Assembly: GCA_900315225.1 (NCBI GenBank) | Contig: OMYM01000329.1 | Location: forward strand, 1-34,589 | Reading direction: 5' to 3' | From: an uncultured Erysipelotrichaceae bacterium | GTDB taxonomy: Bacteria; Bacillota_I; Bacilli_A; Erysipelotrichales; Erysipelotrichaceae | Length of the DNA: 34,589 nt | Shown: piece after piece, positions 1-9,887 of the stretch | Numbering within the stretch: the first letter of the stretch is position 1 | Layout: every line of letters begins with the position of its first letter | Program-made: the position numbers and the translations under genes | Notes under the pieces: generated by a model | Told to the model about the DNA's origin: nothing | Seen by the model: the letters and a program-made list of their open reading frames with translations, nothing else | The model's database searches: none

Positions 1-3000
1 GTTCGTTTTTGGCCACTTCAAGTATCCCATTGTTGATAACGGTATTTTTGGAAGTGTTTCCTTCGATGCGCCATTGCAACAATTCTGACGCTAGCACATG
101 TCCCGCGCCATCTTCCGCGCGCAGCTCGATGGATGTCCCAGCCTCAATGCTTTCCTTTGGCGAAACAAGCGTTAGTGTGCCATCTACGACAGATAGATCC
201 TTCAGTGTGTATTTCTTCGTGAACCTTGTGTAATCATGAAGCTCGACAATGTATGCGTCTAACTTCATGCCTGTTACATCGAATGAAATCGAATGGATCT
301 TTCCTTGCGCGGGTTCATGGAACAGTTTTCTTTCCAAGATGTTCCCGTTTTCGTCTAACAGGTCGACCGCCGCAAGACACATGTTGTCTTGCGCATCAAA
401 AGAAAAAAAACTCTTTGCGCCTATCTTTTCCAAGACTGCCTCCCCGACGATTGTCGGCGCACTAGAATCCACCGTAGCATGTACCGTCCTGGATGTCTCG
501 CTTGATGGGTCGTCTATATTGGTCCTAGCGCGCAAAACAACATCTAGAACCGTTCCATCCGGCAACAATTTTCCACTTGCATCACGTGCTTTCCACGACA
601 CATTCATCAAAATCGGTACGCCTTCGCCATAGCTGCGAGCCTGTTGACCTTCTTGTTCTGCTTGTGCGTAGACTTCGCCTGTCGCATGGTTGCGTATCTC
701 GTAGCCGCACCACTCGATATTTCTTGCCCACGCACCAGAAATCGCATATATACCAGTATTCTTTTTTACATTGGTCACCAATCCCTCTGCCGAGATTGTG
801 ATGAAGTGCTCATCGATATCATCGAAGATGGAATAATCAGGGTCATAGACATTCATGCCTGCAAGCGAATACTCATTGCCATTTGTTCCTTCGCGAAAAC
901 CCATGTAGCTCATGATCCCAAAGGGACGCTTGATCGCTTGGCTGCCTGGCGCATCAATCGCATTGATTTGTTTCCAATCGCCATAATACGCAAGAAACGG
1001 CAATGAGAGTTCATTTCCATCCTGATCTGTAAGATATACATATCCCTCTATGAAATCACCGTTTTCAAACTGCGCTAGGTAATTGACATCCTCTTGGCTC
1101 AATCTTATGCGCACATGTGCATCCGCCTTTTTTTCAACAACAATGTCTTTCTTCTCCACTTCAGGGGAAAGACGGTGTGTTTTTGTTGTCAAACGACCAT
1201 TGTCGCATTCATCGCACATCACTGATACCGATACCGTGTACTTCTTTGATGTCTTGGAAAGATTATGGATAGTGAAATCCAGGTCATAGACTCCTTTCTT
1301 TTCCTTGTCCATGCCTAGCTCGATCTTGGGTCTTTTTCCCTCTACGCGCAAATATGCTTGGCTTTGTAGTACATGCGCCAAGGAAACAATTCCCGCTCCT
1401 TGCGCACGCACAGATGATTCGTTTTCTTCTTTAATTACAGTAGCGTTAGACATCAGAATGGAAACCAACGTCTCGCTGTCTGTTTTGGCACCTGTTTTCC
1501 GCAGCCATTGCGCGCATAGGAGCGCCTCTGCCGCTACATAGGGGGATGCCATGGAAGTTCCCGACATATCGCCATAGCGCGATCCAGGCAAGCTGGAATA
1601 GACATGTCCCCCCACCCCGAGAATCTCTGGTTTAATCGTCAAATCGCTTGTAGGTCCCCAGGAAGAGAAATCAGAGATTTCTCCTGCATCTGGATTTGTA
1701 AACTTTGTCGCCTTGCGTATTTGTTCAAGAACCTTGTTCTTGGCTTCAAGAAGAATCTTTCCATTGTCCTTTGTCACCATGACGCAAGGGATCCCGTCTT
1801 TTGCGACAGTGATTTCCGCAATGCCTTCTTGCGTATCGCATATGACTAATCCACACGCGCCCATTTGCTTTGCGACAGATTGTTTCTTGTCAATGGTACT
1901 TCCATCGCGCGACACAACCACGATCTTCCCCGTGACATCCAGTCCGCCATAGTCCTTGGCGACTCCTTGCCCAGGGACTACGATGTATTCTCCTGGCGCT
2001 AGGTTACTAAAAAACTGGCTTTCTTCCAGCGCGTAGTCATTGTAGAGAATCGTCTTGCCATCAACAGTGAAATTATCCGAAACAACCACATTCCCTTCCA
2101 AGCTTCCAACCGCAAGTGGAGCTGGATATAGCGCAGGTGATCCAATGGTCGCTGTATCGACCATGGCGGTATTCAATTGTTCCGCTAGACCAAAACGTCC
2201 TTCGTTCCCCGCCGACATGCACATGACAATTCCGAGGGATGCAATATTTTCATAAACCTTGTACGCGCTTGAAAGTGCGCCATGAAGACCGTGGGTGAAG
2301 CCGCAGGGTTCTCCCAAAGACATATTAATGACATCAGGGTGAACAATCACTGCATCTTCCAGCGCAGATATGATATAGACATCGTCTGTGTAGCTGCCTG
2401 CATCAGGGAATACCTTGAAGAAAGCGATCTGTGCTTCTGGCGCAACACCCTTGAGAATATTGCTGTTAGCAGCCACAATCCCACTGACATGCGTTCCATG
2501 CGCGTGCCCTCCCCGAACATCGTCATCAGGTCCTGAGTATATCCCATTGTTACCGCTATAGTCATACGCAAAGGGGACCTTCAGACTCTTGAACGTATCT
2601 CCCTTGGCGCCAAGCGCATCGCTTTCAATCTTGCTTGTGATCCTTGGGCTAAGAGGGTCTTTCGCAAATGCCTCATGGCTTGTATCCAAGCCTGAATCAA
2701 TGATCCCAATGACCATTCCCTCCCCTGATAAACCAAGCCTTTCCATATCCTTGAACCCCTCGGCTCCCTCAATGACATTGGGCAAGGCATATCTTTGCGC
2801 CGCATATACCTGCTTGACACCAGGGATTTGTTGAAGGGGTTCGACTTGCTCCATTGGTACCTCTAAGGCAACACCATTCATGACATTGACAAAGGACGCA
2901 AGCACATTCACATTTGGACCAATGGAATGCGTTTTTGTCATTGCGTTAGCAACAAAAGCGTCCTGCCCCTCCTGTAACATCTCTTCATGCACTCTAGCTT

Positions 3001-3145
3001 CAGGTCGTCCTAGCTCTAGCCCTGCCTCAATGATAGATGGATCATCCAACTCTACGATCACACGCACCATGTCGACCTTTGCCTTGGTCGGTAGGATTGC
3101 CATCATCATGTTAACAATTAACATGACCACAAGCATTATCTTCAT
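1..3145 (-). CDS. Secreted subtilisin-like serine protease (S8 family, C5a-peptidase/lactocepin type), 3' end cut by window edge
   Basis: About 1048 residues are visible and the frame is still open at base 1, so the C-terminus lies outside. The ATG at 3145 follows a near-perfect AAGGAGGTGAGCG. A hydrophobic signal peptide (about residues 1-22) leads into an I9-like propeptide (about 25-115). The catalytic triad is clear: Asp150 in GIIDSGLD, His216 in HGTHVSG, Ser531 in GTSMASP, with the oxyanion Asn314 in SAGNEG. A PA-like insert lies at about 352-485, between oxyanion Asn and Ser. After about residue 600 there are beta-rich Fn3-like segments as in streptococcal cell-envelope proteases. Such enzymes act outside the cell on host or nutrient proteins. 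Whether it ends in a sortase signal or repeats cannot be seen. It stands alone behind the terminator of the alaR-like gene. Confidence 0.93.
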   Translation of the reverse strand, partial: MKIMLVVMLIVNMMMAILPTKAKVDMVRVIVELDDPSIIEAGLELGRPEARVHEEMLQEGQDAFVANAMTKTHSIGPNVNVLASFVNVMNGVALEVPMEQVEPLQQIPGVKQVYAAQRYALPNVIEGAEGFKDMERLGLSGEGMVIGIIDSGLDTSHEAFAKDPLSPRITSKIESDALGAKGDTFKSLKVPFAYDYSGNNGIYSGPDDDVRGGHAHGTHVSGIVAANSNILKGVAPEAQIAFFKVFPDAGSYTDDVYIISALEDAVIVHPDVINMSLGEPCGFTHGLHGALSSAYKVYENIASLGIVMCMSAGNEGRFGLAEQLNTAMVDTATIGSPALYPAPLAVGSLEGNVVVSDNFTVDGKTILYNDYALEESQFFSNLAPGEYIVVPGQGVAKDYGGLDVTGKIVVVSRDGSTIDKKQSVAKQMGACGLVICDTQEGIAEITVAKDGIPCVMVTKDNGKILLEAKNKVLEQIRKATKFTNPDAGEISDFSSWGPTSDLTIKPEILGVGGHVYSSLPGSRYGDMSGTSMASPYVAAEALLCAQWLRKTGAKTDSETLVSILMSNATVIKEENESSVRAQGAGIVSLAHVLQSQAYLRVEGKRPKIELGMDKEKKGVYDLDFTIHNLSKTSKKYTVSVSVMCDECDNGRLTTKTHRLSPEVEKKDIVVEKKADAHVRIRLSQEDVNYLAQFENGDFIEGYVYLTDQDGNELSLPFLAYYGDWKQINAIDAPGSQAIKRPFGIMSYMGFREGTNGNEYSLAGMNVYDPDYSIFDDIDEHFITISAEGLVTNVKKNTGIYAISGAWARNIEWCGYEIRNHATGEVYAQAEQEGQQARSYGEGVPILMNVSWKARDASGKLLPDGTVLDVVLRARTNIDDPSSETSRTVHATVDSSAPTIVGEAVLEKIGAKSFFSFDAQDNMCLAAVDLLDENGNILERKLFHEPAQGKIHSISFDVTGMKLDAYIVELHDYTRFTKKYTLKDLSVVDGTLTLVSPKESIEAGTSIELRAEDGAGHVLASELLQWRIEGNTSKNTVINNGILEVAKNE

Positions 3146-3167
3146 GTCGCTCACCTCCTTTTCCAAT

Positions 3168-3176
3168 ACTTTAGCA
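3168..3176 (-). promoter_or_regulatory. Possible extended -10 promoter of the subtilase gene
   Basis: The minus strand reads TGC TAAAGT, matching TGn plus four of six bases of TATAAT, about 23 bases before the start codon. No good -35 is visible. It fits the extended -10 style seen at other genes in this window but is a weak call. Confidence 0.35.
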
Positions 3177-3188
3177 TCTTCCAATGTG

Positions 3189-3209
3189 AAAAAAAAGGAG
3201 CCGCGCTCC
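3189..3209 (-). terminator. Rho-independent terminator after the AsnC-family gene
   Basis: On the minus strand GGAGC-GCG-GCTCC is followed by a run of eight or more T. It lies 12 bases past the stop codon of the regulator gene and separates it from the subtilase gene. Confidence 0.85.
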
Positions 3210-3221
3210 CTTCGCAATTGG

Positions 3222-3710
3222 CTAGGATATCGCAAGACGCTCATCTTGTGTGTCTTCGATATCATTCATCATGATCCCGTTCACCTTGTATTTCTTCAGG
3301 ATAAACATGGTGACTGTTTGAGCAACACCATCGATCGGCGCAAGCTTCTCGCCAACAAAATCGGCTACCTCGCGCATTGTCTTGGCATTAAGCCCTACCA
3401 AAAACTCTGATGATCCCGATGTCAAAGACAAGCTGGAGACTTCTGGAAACCTTGCGATTCTCTCGGCGATATTGTCGTATCCCTTTCCTCTTTCCGGCTT
3501 TGCGGAAACGCCAATGATCGCATCTACATGCTCTTCGTTGGTCTTGTCCCAGTTGATCACGGTATGATACCCGCAAATAACCTTACGTTCTTCAAGGCTT
3601 CTCTTCGTTGCCTCGATATCCTCTTCCTTCTCGCCGAGAATATCCGCGAGATCCGTCACGCTTGCCCTTGGATCGTCCGCCAGCAATTTCAACAGTTTCA
3701 TTTCATCCAT
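3222..3710 (-). CDS. Lrp/AsnC family transcription regulator (AlaR-like)
   Basis: The protein has 162 residues, the usual Lrp/AsnC length. The N-terminal 60 residues form a winged helix-turn-helix (MKLLKLLADDPR, then TDLADILGE); the rest is a RAM/AsnC ligand-binding domain, including the typical LTSGSSEFLVGL strand-turn-strand. The gene starts five bases after the aminotransferase stop, with AAAGGAGA as ribosome binding site inside that gene's end, so the two are translated from one mRNA. The arrangement matches the Bacillus subtilis alaT-alaR (yugH-yugG) pair, where the regulator controls alanine aminotransferase. By that analogy it probably senses an amino acid and autoregulates its operon; the effector is inferred. 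Confidence 0.88.
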   Translation of the reverse strand: MDEMKLLKLLADDPRASVTDLADILGEKEEDIEATKRSLEERKVICGYHTVINWDKTNEEHVDAIIGVSAKPERGKGYDNIAERIARFPEVSSLSLTSGSSEFLVGLNAKTMREVADFVGEKLAPIDGVAQTVTMFILKKYKVNGIMMNDIEDTQDERLAIS

Positions 3711-3715
3711 ATCGT

Positions 3716-4888
3716 TTATTCTCCTTTATGGTCATCCAAAAATTCCTTGATTCTTTTCATCGCTTCCCGCAGGTGCTCGATGCTGTAGGCATAGCTGATC
3801 CTAGCGAATCCCTCGCCGCAATCGCCAAAGGCATTGCCAGGGACAATTGCCACATGTTTCTCCGCCAACAGCTTCTCGCAGAATGTATTCGAATCCATGC
3901 CGGAAGAAGAAATGTTGGGGAAAACGTAGAACGCACCCATTGGCTCAAACGTCTTCAGTCCCATTTCATTGAGCTTCCTGACGCAATACTTTCTTCTAAG
4001 GTCATACTGTTCCCGCATCATTGCAACATCATCGTCACAATCCTTCAAGGCGATGATCGCCGCGTGTTGGCTTGTTGTAGGAGCCGCCATGATGCAGCTT
4101 TGGTGGATCTTTGTCATCACCGCGATCAGTTCCTTGGGACCGCAAGCGTAGCCAAGGCGCCATCCTGTCATGGAGAACGTCTTAGAAAAACCATTGACGA
4201 CAATCGTCTTGTCATACATCCCATCCATCGATGCAATCGATTCGTGTCTCTCATCGCCATACTTGAGTTCCGCATAAATCTCATCGGACAACACAACGAC
4301 ATCCTTGTCCTTCAACACCTCGGCGATCTCCACCAGATCCTGATGGCGCAATATTGCGCCAGTAGGATTGTTGGGATATGACAACACAATCACCTTCGTC
4401 CTTTCGCTCAACGCTTCCTTGATCTCTTGCGCCGTGACACGAAAATCGTTTTCTTCCTTGGTATTGATATGCACGACGCTTCCGCCAGTCAATGTCGTAA
4501 TCGGTTCATACGACACATAGCACGGCTCGCAAATCACAACCTCGTCCCCTGGCTCCACCAATGCCCTGATCGCAAGGTCAATCGCTTCGCTTCCGCCAAC
4601 CGTGACCAGAACATTGTCAATGCCATAAGACAATGCATACTTTTTCTTCATGTACGTGCATATTTCCTGGCGCAATTCCTTCAATCCAGCGTTTGCCGTA
4701 TATTTTGTCCTGCCTCTTTCCAAAGAATGGATCGCCGCATCCCTGATATCCCATGGCGTTGCAAAATCGGGTTCGCCTACGCCAAGGCTAATGCATTCAG
4801 GCATTTCCGCAACCAGGTCAAAGAACCTACGAATTCCGGAAGGTCTCATTTCCTGTGCTTTTTTCGATAACAATTTGTCATAATCCAT
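3716..4888 (-). CDS. PLP-dependent class I aminotransferase (AlaT/AspC-like)
   Basis: A 390-residue fold-type I aminotransferase. Visible landmarks are Asn174 in YPNNPTG, Asp202 and Tyr205 in SDEIYAEL, and the PLP lysine Lys236 in NGFSKTFSMTGWR. It should transfer an amino group between a 2-oxo acid and glutamate, probably making alanine or aspartate. I chose the ATG at 4888 because GAGGTG lies about five bases ahead of it; an in-frame TTG at 4903 lies upstream of that site and is unlikely to be used. It is the first gene of a two-gene operon with the AsnC-family regulator. Substrate choice cannot be read from the sequence; the neighbouring regulator favours the alanine enzyme. Confidence 0.9.
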   Translation of the reverse strand: MDYDKLLSKKAQEMRPSGIRRFFDLVAEMPECISLGVGEPDFATPWDIRDAAIHSLERGRTKYTANAGLKELRQEICTYMKKKYALSYGIDNVLVTVGGSEAIDLAIRALVEPGDEVVICEPCYVSYEPITTLTGGSVVHINTKEENDFRVTAQEIKEALSERTKVIVLSYPNNPTGAILRHQDLVEIAEVLKDKDVVVLSDEIYAELKYGDERHESIASMDGMYDKTIVVNGFSKTFSMTGWRLGYACGPKELIAVMTKIHQSCIMAAPTTSQHAAIIALKDCDDDVAMMREQYDLRRKYCVRKLNEMGLKTFEPMGAFYVFPNISSSGMDSNTFCEKLLAEKHVAIVPGNAFGDCGEGFARISYAYSIEHLREAMKRIKEFLDDHKGE

Positions 4889-4917
4889 AGCAGCACCTCG
4901 CAAATATAACGTTCTCT

Positions 4918-4946
4918 ATTATATCCCAAAGAGCAACGCCACACAA
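4918..4946 (-). promoter_or_regulatory. Sigma-A type promoter of the aminotransferase-regulator operon
   Basis: On the minus strand -35 TTGTGT (4941-4946) and a perfect -10 TATAAT (4918-4923) are separated by 17 bases. The -35 overlaps the T-run of the uvrB terminator, so the end of one transcription unit and the start of the next share the same bases. Confidence 0.7.
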
Positions 4947-4965
4947 AAAAAGCCTTTCGGCTTTC
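4944..4965 (-). terminator. Rho-independent terminator of the yitT-ftsEX-uvrB operon
   Basis: On the minus strand AAAGCC-GAAA-GGCTTT is followed by a T-rich run. It begins right after the uvrB stop codon. Confidence 0.85.
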
Positions 4966-4966
4966 C

Positions 4967-6943
4967 TTAATCTTCGGATTTCAATTCGAAAATCGCATCA
5001 CGCAGTTCGGCGGCGCGCTCAAAGTCCAGCGCCGAGGCAGCTTCTCTCATCTCTGCCTCCAGCTCCTTGATCAACAAAGCCTTGTCCTTCTTGCCTACAT
5101 GTCCCTTCTTTTCCATGTATTTCTTGGTCATCTCATGGGTTTCCTTGCCATGAATGCCTTCATCGACACGCTTGATGACTGTCTTTGGCGTAATACCATG
5201 CTCTACGTTATATGCCTCTTGAATGCCCCTGCGACGGTTCGTCTCGTCGATCGCGTATTGCATGGAGTCCGTGATATTGTCTCCATACATGTATACTTCG
5301 CCATGGGCATTTCTTGCAGCGCGACCAATCGTCTGAATCAAAGAGCGATGGGAACGCAAGAACCCCTCTTTGTCCGCGTCCAAGATGCACACAAGGGAAA
5401 CCTCAGGAATATCCAGTCCCTCGCGCAACAGGTTGATACCCACAATGGCATCCACCTTGCCCAGCCTTAGCTCGCGGATGATTTCCGTTCTTTCCAAGGT
5501 CTTCGTCTCATGGTGCAGATAGGCGATCTTGTATCCTCTCTCCTTGAGATATGCCGTCAAATCTTCCGCCATACGCACCGTCAATGTTGTTATGAGAACT
5601 CTTTCCCCATTCTTGATTCTCTTGTCAAGCGCCAAGCAAATATCATCCACCTGCCCCTTGGTCGGCTTGACGGTGATCAAAGGATCCAACAGACCCGTTG
5701 GACGTATGATCTGTTCAACAACATGGTTCTCGACATGTTCAAGCTCATAGTCTCCTGGCGTAGCGGAACAATAGATGACCTGATTGATCATCCCCTCGAA
5801 CTCATCGAAGCGCATCGGTCTATTGTCCAGGGCGGAAGGCAAGCGAAACCCGTATTCCACAAGCACTTCCTTGCGTTGCCTGTCGCCATTGTACATGCCC
5901 CGCACCTGCGGCAGGGAAACATGCGACTCATCCACGATCAGCAGAAAGTCTTTTGGAAAGTAGTCGAACAGGTTATATGGCCGTTGTCCCGGCTTTCTGC
6001 CATCAATGTGCATGGAGTAGTTCTCAATGCCAGCGCAATACCCATTCTCACGAAGGGATTCCAGATCGAAACGCGTCCTTTGTTCAAGCCTCTCTTTCTC
6101 TAGTGGCTTGCTTTCCTTGTCGAAATATGCCAGCCTCTCCTCCAGCTCGCTTTCTATGGCATCGCACGCTTTTAACATGGCAGCCTTGCTGCGGGCATAG
6201 CCCGAGGCAGGAAAGATATTGTAAAACTGATACCCGTTCAACGTTTTTCCTGTAACGGGGTCGACTTCCGTAATTCGGTCGATCTCATCGCCAAACATCT
6301 CGATGCGGATATTGAACTCATGCGTATAGGATGGCGTTAAGTCGATGACATCGCCCCTGACGCGGATCGTCCCGCGGCTTTGCTCGATGTCGTTGCGCGC
6401 ATACTGCAGCTCGACCAACTTTCTCAACAAAGCATTGCGCTCATACTCTTCCCCCACGCGAATCGTCATGAACATATTGCGATATTCCACGGGATCACTT
6501 GCCGCATAAATACACGCAACCGATGCAACGACAATCGTGTCGCGCCTTTCCAAAAGGGAATTCAACGCAGACTCGCGGAACATGTCAAGCTCCTCATTGA
6601 TGGCAGCTGTCTTCTCTATGTACATGTCGCTCTTTGGCATGTATGCCTCTGGCTGATAATAATCAAAGTTTGAAACAAAGAACTCCACCCGATTATGGGG
6701 AAACAGCTCCTTGAACTCCGAATACAGCTGTCCCGCAAGGGTCTTGTTATGGGAAAAAACCAAGGTTGGCTTGTTGATTTGGGCAATGACGTTCGCCATG
6801 GTAAACGTCTTTCCTGTGCCAGTCGCGCCTTCCAGCACCTGTTCCTTCTTGCCTGCCCTCAGCCCATCGACCAGGTTTTTGATCGCGGCAGGCTGGTCTC
6901 CCGTTGGCTTAAACGGCGAGACCAATTCAAACTTGTCACTCAC
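4967..6943 (-). CDS. uvrB: Excinuclease ABC subunit B
   Basis: A 658-residue UvrB of normal length. It is the damage-verifying helicase-like subunit of nucleotide excision repair and partners UvrA and UvrC. Walker A is [12 protein letters not shown] near the N-terminus, the beta-hairpin that clamps DNA begins at [12 protein letters not shown], the DESH box and C-terminal helicase motifs (IGRAAR) follow, and the last 35 residues form the UVR domain ([12 protein letters not shown]) that binds UvrC. I chose GTG at 6943: GGAGG lies six bases upstream, whereas the TTG at 6946 would be only three bases from it. The start overlaps the S41 peptidase stop by eight bases, so it is the last gene of that operon. 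uvrA is not adjacent here. Confidence 0.97.
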   Translation of the reverse strand: MSDKFELVSPFKPTGDQPAAIKNLVDGLRAGKKEQVLEGATGTGKTFTMANVIAQINKPTLVFSHNKTLAGQLYSEFKELFPHNRVEFFVSNFDYYQPEAYMPKSDMYIEKTAAINEELDMFRESALNSLLERRDTIVVASVACIYAASDPVEYRNMFMTIRVGEEYERNALLRKLVELQYARNDIEQSRGTIRVRGDVIDLTPSYTHEFNIRIEMFGDEIDRITEVDPVTGKTLNGYQFYNIFPASGYARSKAAMLKACDAIESELEERLAYFDKESKPLEKERLEQRTRFDLESLRENGYCAGIENYSMHIDGRKPGQRPYNLFDYFPKDFLLIVDESHVSLPQVRGMYNGDRQRKEVLVEYGFRLPSALDNRPMRFDEFEGMINQVIYCSATPGDYELEHVENHVVEQIIRPTGLLDPLITVKPTKGQVDDICLALDKRIKNGERVLITTLTVRMAEDLTAYLKERGYKIAYLHHETKTLERTEIIRELRLGKVDAIVGINLLREGLDIPEVSLVCILDADKEGFLRSHRSLIQTIGRAARNAHGEVYMYGDNITDSMQYAIDETNRRRGIQEAYNVEHGITPKTVIKRVDEGIHGKETHEMTKKYMEKKGHVGKKDKALLIKELEAEMREAASALDFERAAELRDAIFELKSED

Positions 6944-8426
6944 CAATCACCTCCAGCGCCCTTGACAACTGAGCGTCATGTACCTTGCTGGATGCCCAGT
7001 CCAAGTTCACCGAAGAAATGATCGCGCGATATGTTTCCGCGTTCAACTCTCCCGTTGCTTCTAGGTCATGTTCTTCTTGATAGCGTGCAATGACTTGCGA
7101 TGTCTCATCGGAAAGATAACCGTCCGTCCTATCGATATCATAATCAAGATACTGAAGCGCCTCCTGCACCTCGAAAATAGCTTCCGACACTTGATTCACC
7201 TGGAAAACCTCCTCGTCCCCAATGCCATTGAACGCTTCATACATCACCGGATGCAACAGTACGGTCTCGTCCGGCTCTATGCCCACGCCATTGATCCATG
7301 TCCCATTAGGAGACAACCACCTGCATTGCGTCACCTTGATTGCCGAGCCATCCTCGAAATACCTGCTTACCTGCACTGTTCCCTTGCCATAGCTCGTTTC
7401 CCCAATGACCGCGACATTGTCCAAGTTCTCTTTCATCGCAAGTGTAAACACTTCTGCTGCCGAAGCTGTCCCGCCATTGATCAAGATCGCGTATTTCTCA
7501 AACTGCCTATAATTTCCCCCGCGCGTTGTCGTCAAAGTCTCGCTGCCATCCGCATACGATGAACGCATGACAATCGTTCCCATGGGAAGAAACAACGAGG
7601 ATATCTTTTCAAGCGAATCCAAGTAGCCGCCGCCATTGTCGCGCAAGTCGATCACAAGTTTTTTCGCCCCATTCTCCACGCACTCATCAAGATATGACTT
7701 GATTTCATCATGGGAGCTTTCCCCGAAATTGTACAACTCCAAGAACGCCGTGTCGTCATTGAGCATGTAGCCAAAGGCAGTCGCGGAAACAGCGCCCCTG
7801 ACAATATCAATGTCAATGCTTTTCCCTTCACGGTCAAATGTAATGGTGACCGTGCTGCCTGCCTCTCCTTGCACAAGATCCTTGATTTCCGTTGCGCTAG
7901 AGCCAACCACGTCCACGCCATCAACCTTCATGATCAAGTCCCCTGCCTTGACGCCATATTTTTCCGCCGGAGAGTTCTTGAATACCTTCTCTACCAGATT
8001 GATCCCGTTGGTCGCTATGAACTGCACGCCGATCCCGACAAAATTGCGGTTGATCGACTGTGTGAAGCTTTCCATTTCCTCGGCCGACATGTATGAGGTA
8101 TGTGGGTCTTCCTCATTTGTCGTCATCCCATACAGCGATTGATCGGTCAAGCGTTCGTCAAGGTTTTCGATATCCTTGGCGAAATACCATTCTTCCTCCA
8201 TGATCTTGCGGATTGCGGCTTCCTTGTCGCCACTGCTCATCACTTGTGAAATCTGAATTTCGTTGTTGATATTCTGCGTTCCTGGCACGGGAACAAAGCT
8301 CCCTAGCAGCCATCCACATAACATGCCAAGCACAATGCAACTGACAAACAGAATTCTTCCCGTCTTACCGCCATTGCCTTCAATGCGCTGCGCCATGAAT
8401 TCCTCTTCATTTTTATATTCCTGCAT
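6936..8426 (-). CDS. S41 family C-terminal processing peptidase (CtpB-like) with PDZ and peptidoglycan-binding domains
   Basis: The 496-residue protein has a cytoplasmic N-terminus and one membrane anchor (about 25-47), a PDZ domain (about 125-210), the S41 protease core (about 215-395) and a C-terminal peptidoglycan-binding type 1 domain (about 412-470). The catalytic dyad is visible as Ser322 in GGTASAAE and Lys348 in YGKGTVQ. Such enzymes cut exported proteins near their C-termini. Its place between the M23 hydrolase and uvrB, downstream of ftsEX, suggests it trims or removes cell-wall hydrolases or their partners; that is inference. The ATG at 8426 has AGGAGG 11 bases ahead; an internal Met11 is a weaker alternative. 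Confidence 0.93.
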   Translation of the reverse strand: MQEYKNEEEFMAQRIEGNGGKTGRILFVSCIVLGMLCGWLLGSFVPVPGTQNINNEIQISQVMSSGDKEAAIRKIMEEEWYFAKDIENLDERLTDQSLYGMTTNEEDPHTSYMSAEEMESFTQSINRNFVGIGVQFIATNGINLVEKVFKNSPAEKYGVKAGDLIMKVDGVDVVGSSATEIKDLVQGEAGSTVTITFDREGKSIDIDIVRGAVSATAFGYMLNDDTAFLELYNFGESSHDEIKSYLDECVENGAKKLVIDLRDNGGGYLDSLEKISSLFLPMGTIVMRSSYADGSETLTTTRGGNYRQFEKYAILINGGTASAAEVFTLAMKENLDNVAVIGETSYGKGTVQVSRYFEDGSAIKVTQCRWLSPNGTWINGVGIEPDETVLLHPVMYEAFNGIGDEEVFQVNQVSEAIFEVQEALQYLDYDIDRTDGYLSDETSQVIARYQEEHDLEATGELNAETYRAIISSVNLDWASSKVHDAQLSRALEVIGE

Positions 8427-8459
8427 GAAGCCTATTTCCTCCTGTTTCCAAAAACTCCC

Positions 8460-9887
8460 TTATCCGCCAAACAATGTCTCTGGGCGAATACGGCAAGGCG
8501 CGCCGACCCCCGTTTCACATCTTCGGTTCAATGCCTCGTAGAACCATCCGCAGCCAAACGAAAGGTCTCCGTTCCATGTAGACGCATAGTCCGCCAAGTC
8601 TCTGGCAGGACCAAGGTAGAACACTTCAAGATGGCAATGCGCGCCCGAGCTATTTCCCGATGAACCCACCTGTCCAACAATGTCGCCTGCTTCCACAATC
8701 GTTCCCGTTGCCAAGGGGGAATCCAGCATCATGTGGCAGTATTTCACGGCATATAGGCCATCGTTGACGATCGTCAACAGATACACTTGATTTCCACCAC
8801 CCGATGAACCCCCAATCTGTCCACCGCACGTATTGCCTAGATAACCGTATGTCGGGCATCCGTTGGCGCTATGAAGAATAACCCCATTGCCAACAGCGTA
8901 GATATTCGACCCAACCGGAGCCGCAAAGTCAAACCCCAGATGCACACCCCCGGAATTGTAGAACCACGTTCCAGCGCTCTTGTTGGAACCTGGCACCGGG
9001 AATGTCCAACCTTCGGTGATCGCAATGCCAGAAAGCGAACCCTTCTTTGCGATCGATGCCATAAGCGCATTGATATTCTGGATATCTGCCACCAACGATG
9101 TTCCTTCTGCCTCAGCTTGCGCCCTTTGTTGCTCAGCAAGTTCTTCCGTCTTTTGCACTTCAAAGCGCATGATAATCAATGAATCCCTCTTTTCCACAAT
9201 CTGCGCGCGGCTTTCATCCACTTCTGCCTGCGCTTCCTGCAAGGCAGCCATTGCCTCGGCAATCTCTATTTTCTTTGCGGTCAGATCAGCGATGATATCG
9301 TAATACTCCCCAATGACCCTTTGTTCAAATTGCGTAATCGACGACATTCCCGCCAAGATGCGAACCAATTGTTCAAAAGTCTCTGCCCCCATGATTACAT
9401 CGATATATTGGCTGGTGCGCATTGTCACCTGCTCCATCTCCATGCGTCTCTTGAGCTTTTCCCTGATCTTTTCAATTTCATCCTCATTTGCCTGGATCTC
9501 TGTTTCCTTGACCTCAATCTGCGCTTGCTTCATGTTAATGTCAGCCTGAAGCGCATTAATCTTTTGGTTCAAGTCCTCGATCTCCGACTCTCTCGCATCT
9601 ATGTCCTCTTGTATTTGTTTCAATTCCTCATGGTATGCCGCAATATCCTCTTCGTATTTCGCAATCCTTTCCTCCGCTTCTTTTCGCATCTCCTTGAGAT
9701 CCTCTCGCGAATCCATTAGAAAGTCATAGTAGGCCTTGCATGCGGCTTCGTCTTCATCCTCGTATTGGTTGCACTTTTCGTTCCAGTATTCGCTGTCCGT
9801 ATAATCCGGCTCGGCATTCACCTCAATCGCCTGTCCTACCGAAAGGCACAGGATAAACGAAACGGCGATTCGTAAAAATCGCCTCAT
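8460..9887 (-). CDS. FtsEX-linked peptidoglycan hydrolase, coiled coil plus M23 metallopeptidase (PcsB/CwlO-like)
   Basis: The 475-residue secreted protein has a signal peptide (about 1-25), a long charged coiled coil (about 45-280) and a C-terminal M23/LytM domain (about 295-435). Zinc ligands are His316 and Asp320 (HLGFD) and His419 in HCHLE, with His417 as the usual catalytic partner. The ATG at 9887 overlaps the ftsX stop as ATGA and has GAGGTGG upstream; an in-frame GTG nine bases earlier lies inside that site. In streptococci and bacilli such coiled-coil hydrolases are activated by FtsEX, which fits this gene order. The M23 core is an unusual form with an insert GCPTYGY-x-G-x(2)-CGG, and further cysteines lie in the N-terminal head and C-terminal tail, possibly disulfides. 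Confidence 0.92.
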   Translation of the reverse strand: MRRFLRIAVSFILCLSVGQAIEVNAEPDYTDSEYWNEKCNQYEDEDEAACKAYYDFLMDSREDLKEMRKEAEERIAKYEEDIAAYHEELKQIQEDIDARESEIEDLNQKINALQADINMKQAQIEVKETEIQANEDEIEKIREKLKRRMEMEQVTMRTSQYIDVIMGAETFEQLVRILAGMSSITQFEQRVIGEYYDIIADLTAKKIEIAEAMAALQEAQAEVDESRAQIVEKRDSLIIMRFEVQKTEELAEQQRAQAEAEGTSLVADIQNINALMASIAKKGSLSGIAITEGWTFPVPGSNKSAGTWFYNSGGVHLGFDFAAPVGSNIYAVGNGVILHSANGCPTYGYLGNTCGGQIGGSSGGGNQVYLLTIVNDGLYAVKYCHMMLDSPLATGTIVEAGDIVGQVGSSGNSSGAHCHLEVFYLGPARDLADYASTWNGDLSFGCGWFYEALNRRCETGVGAPCRIRPETLFGG

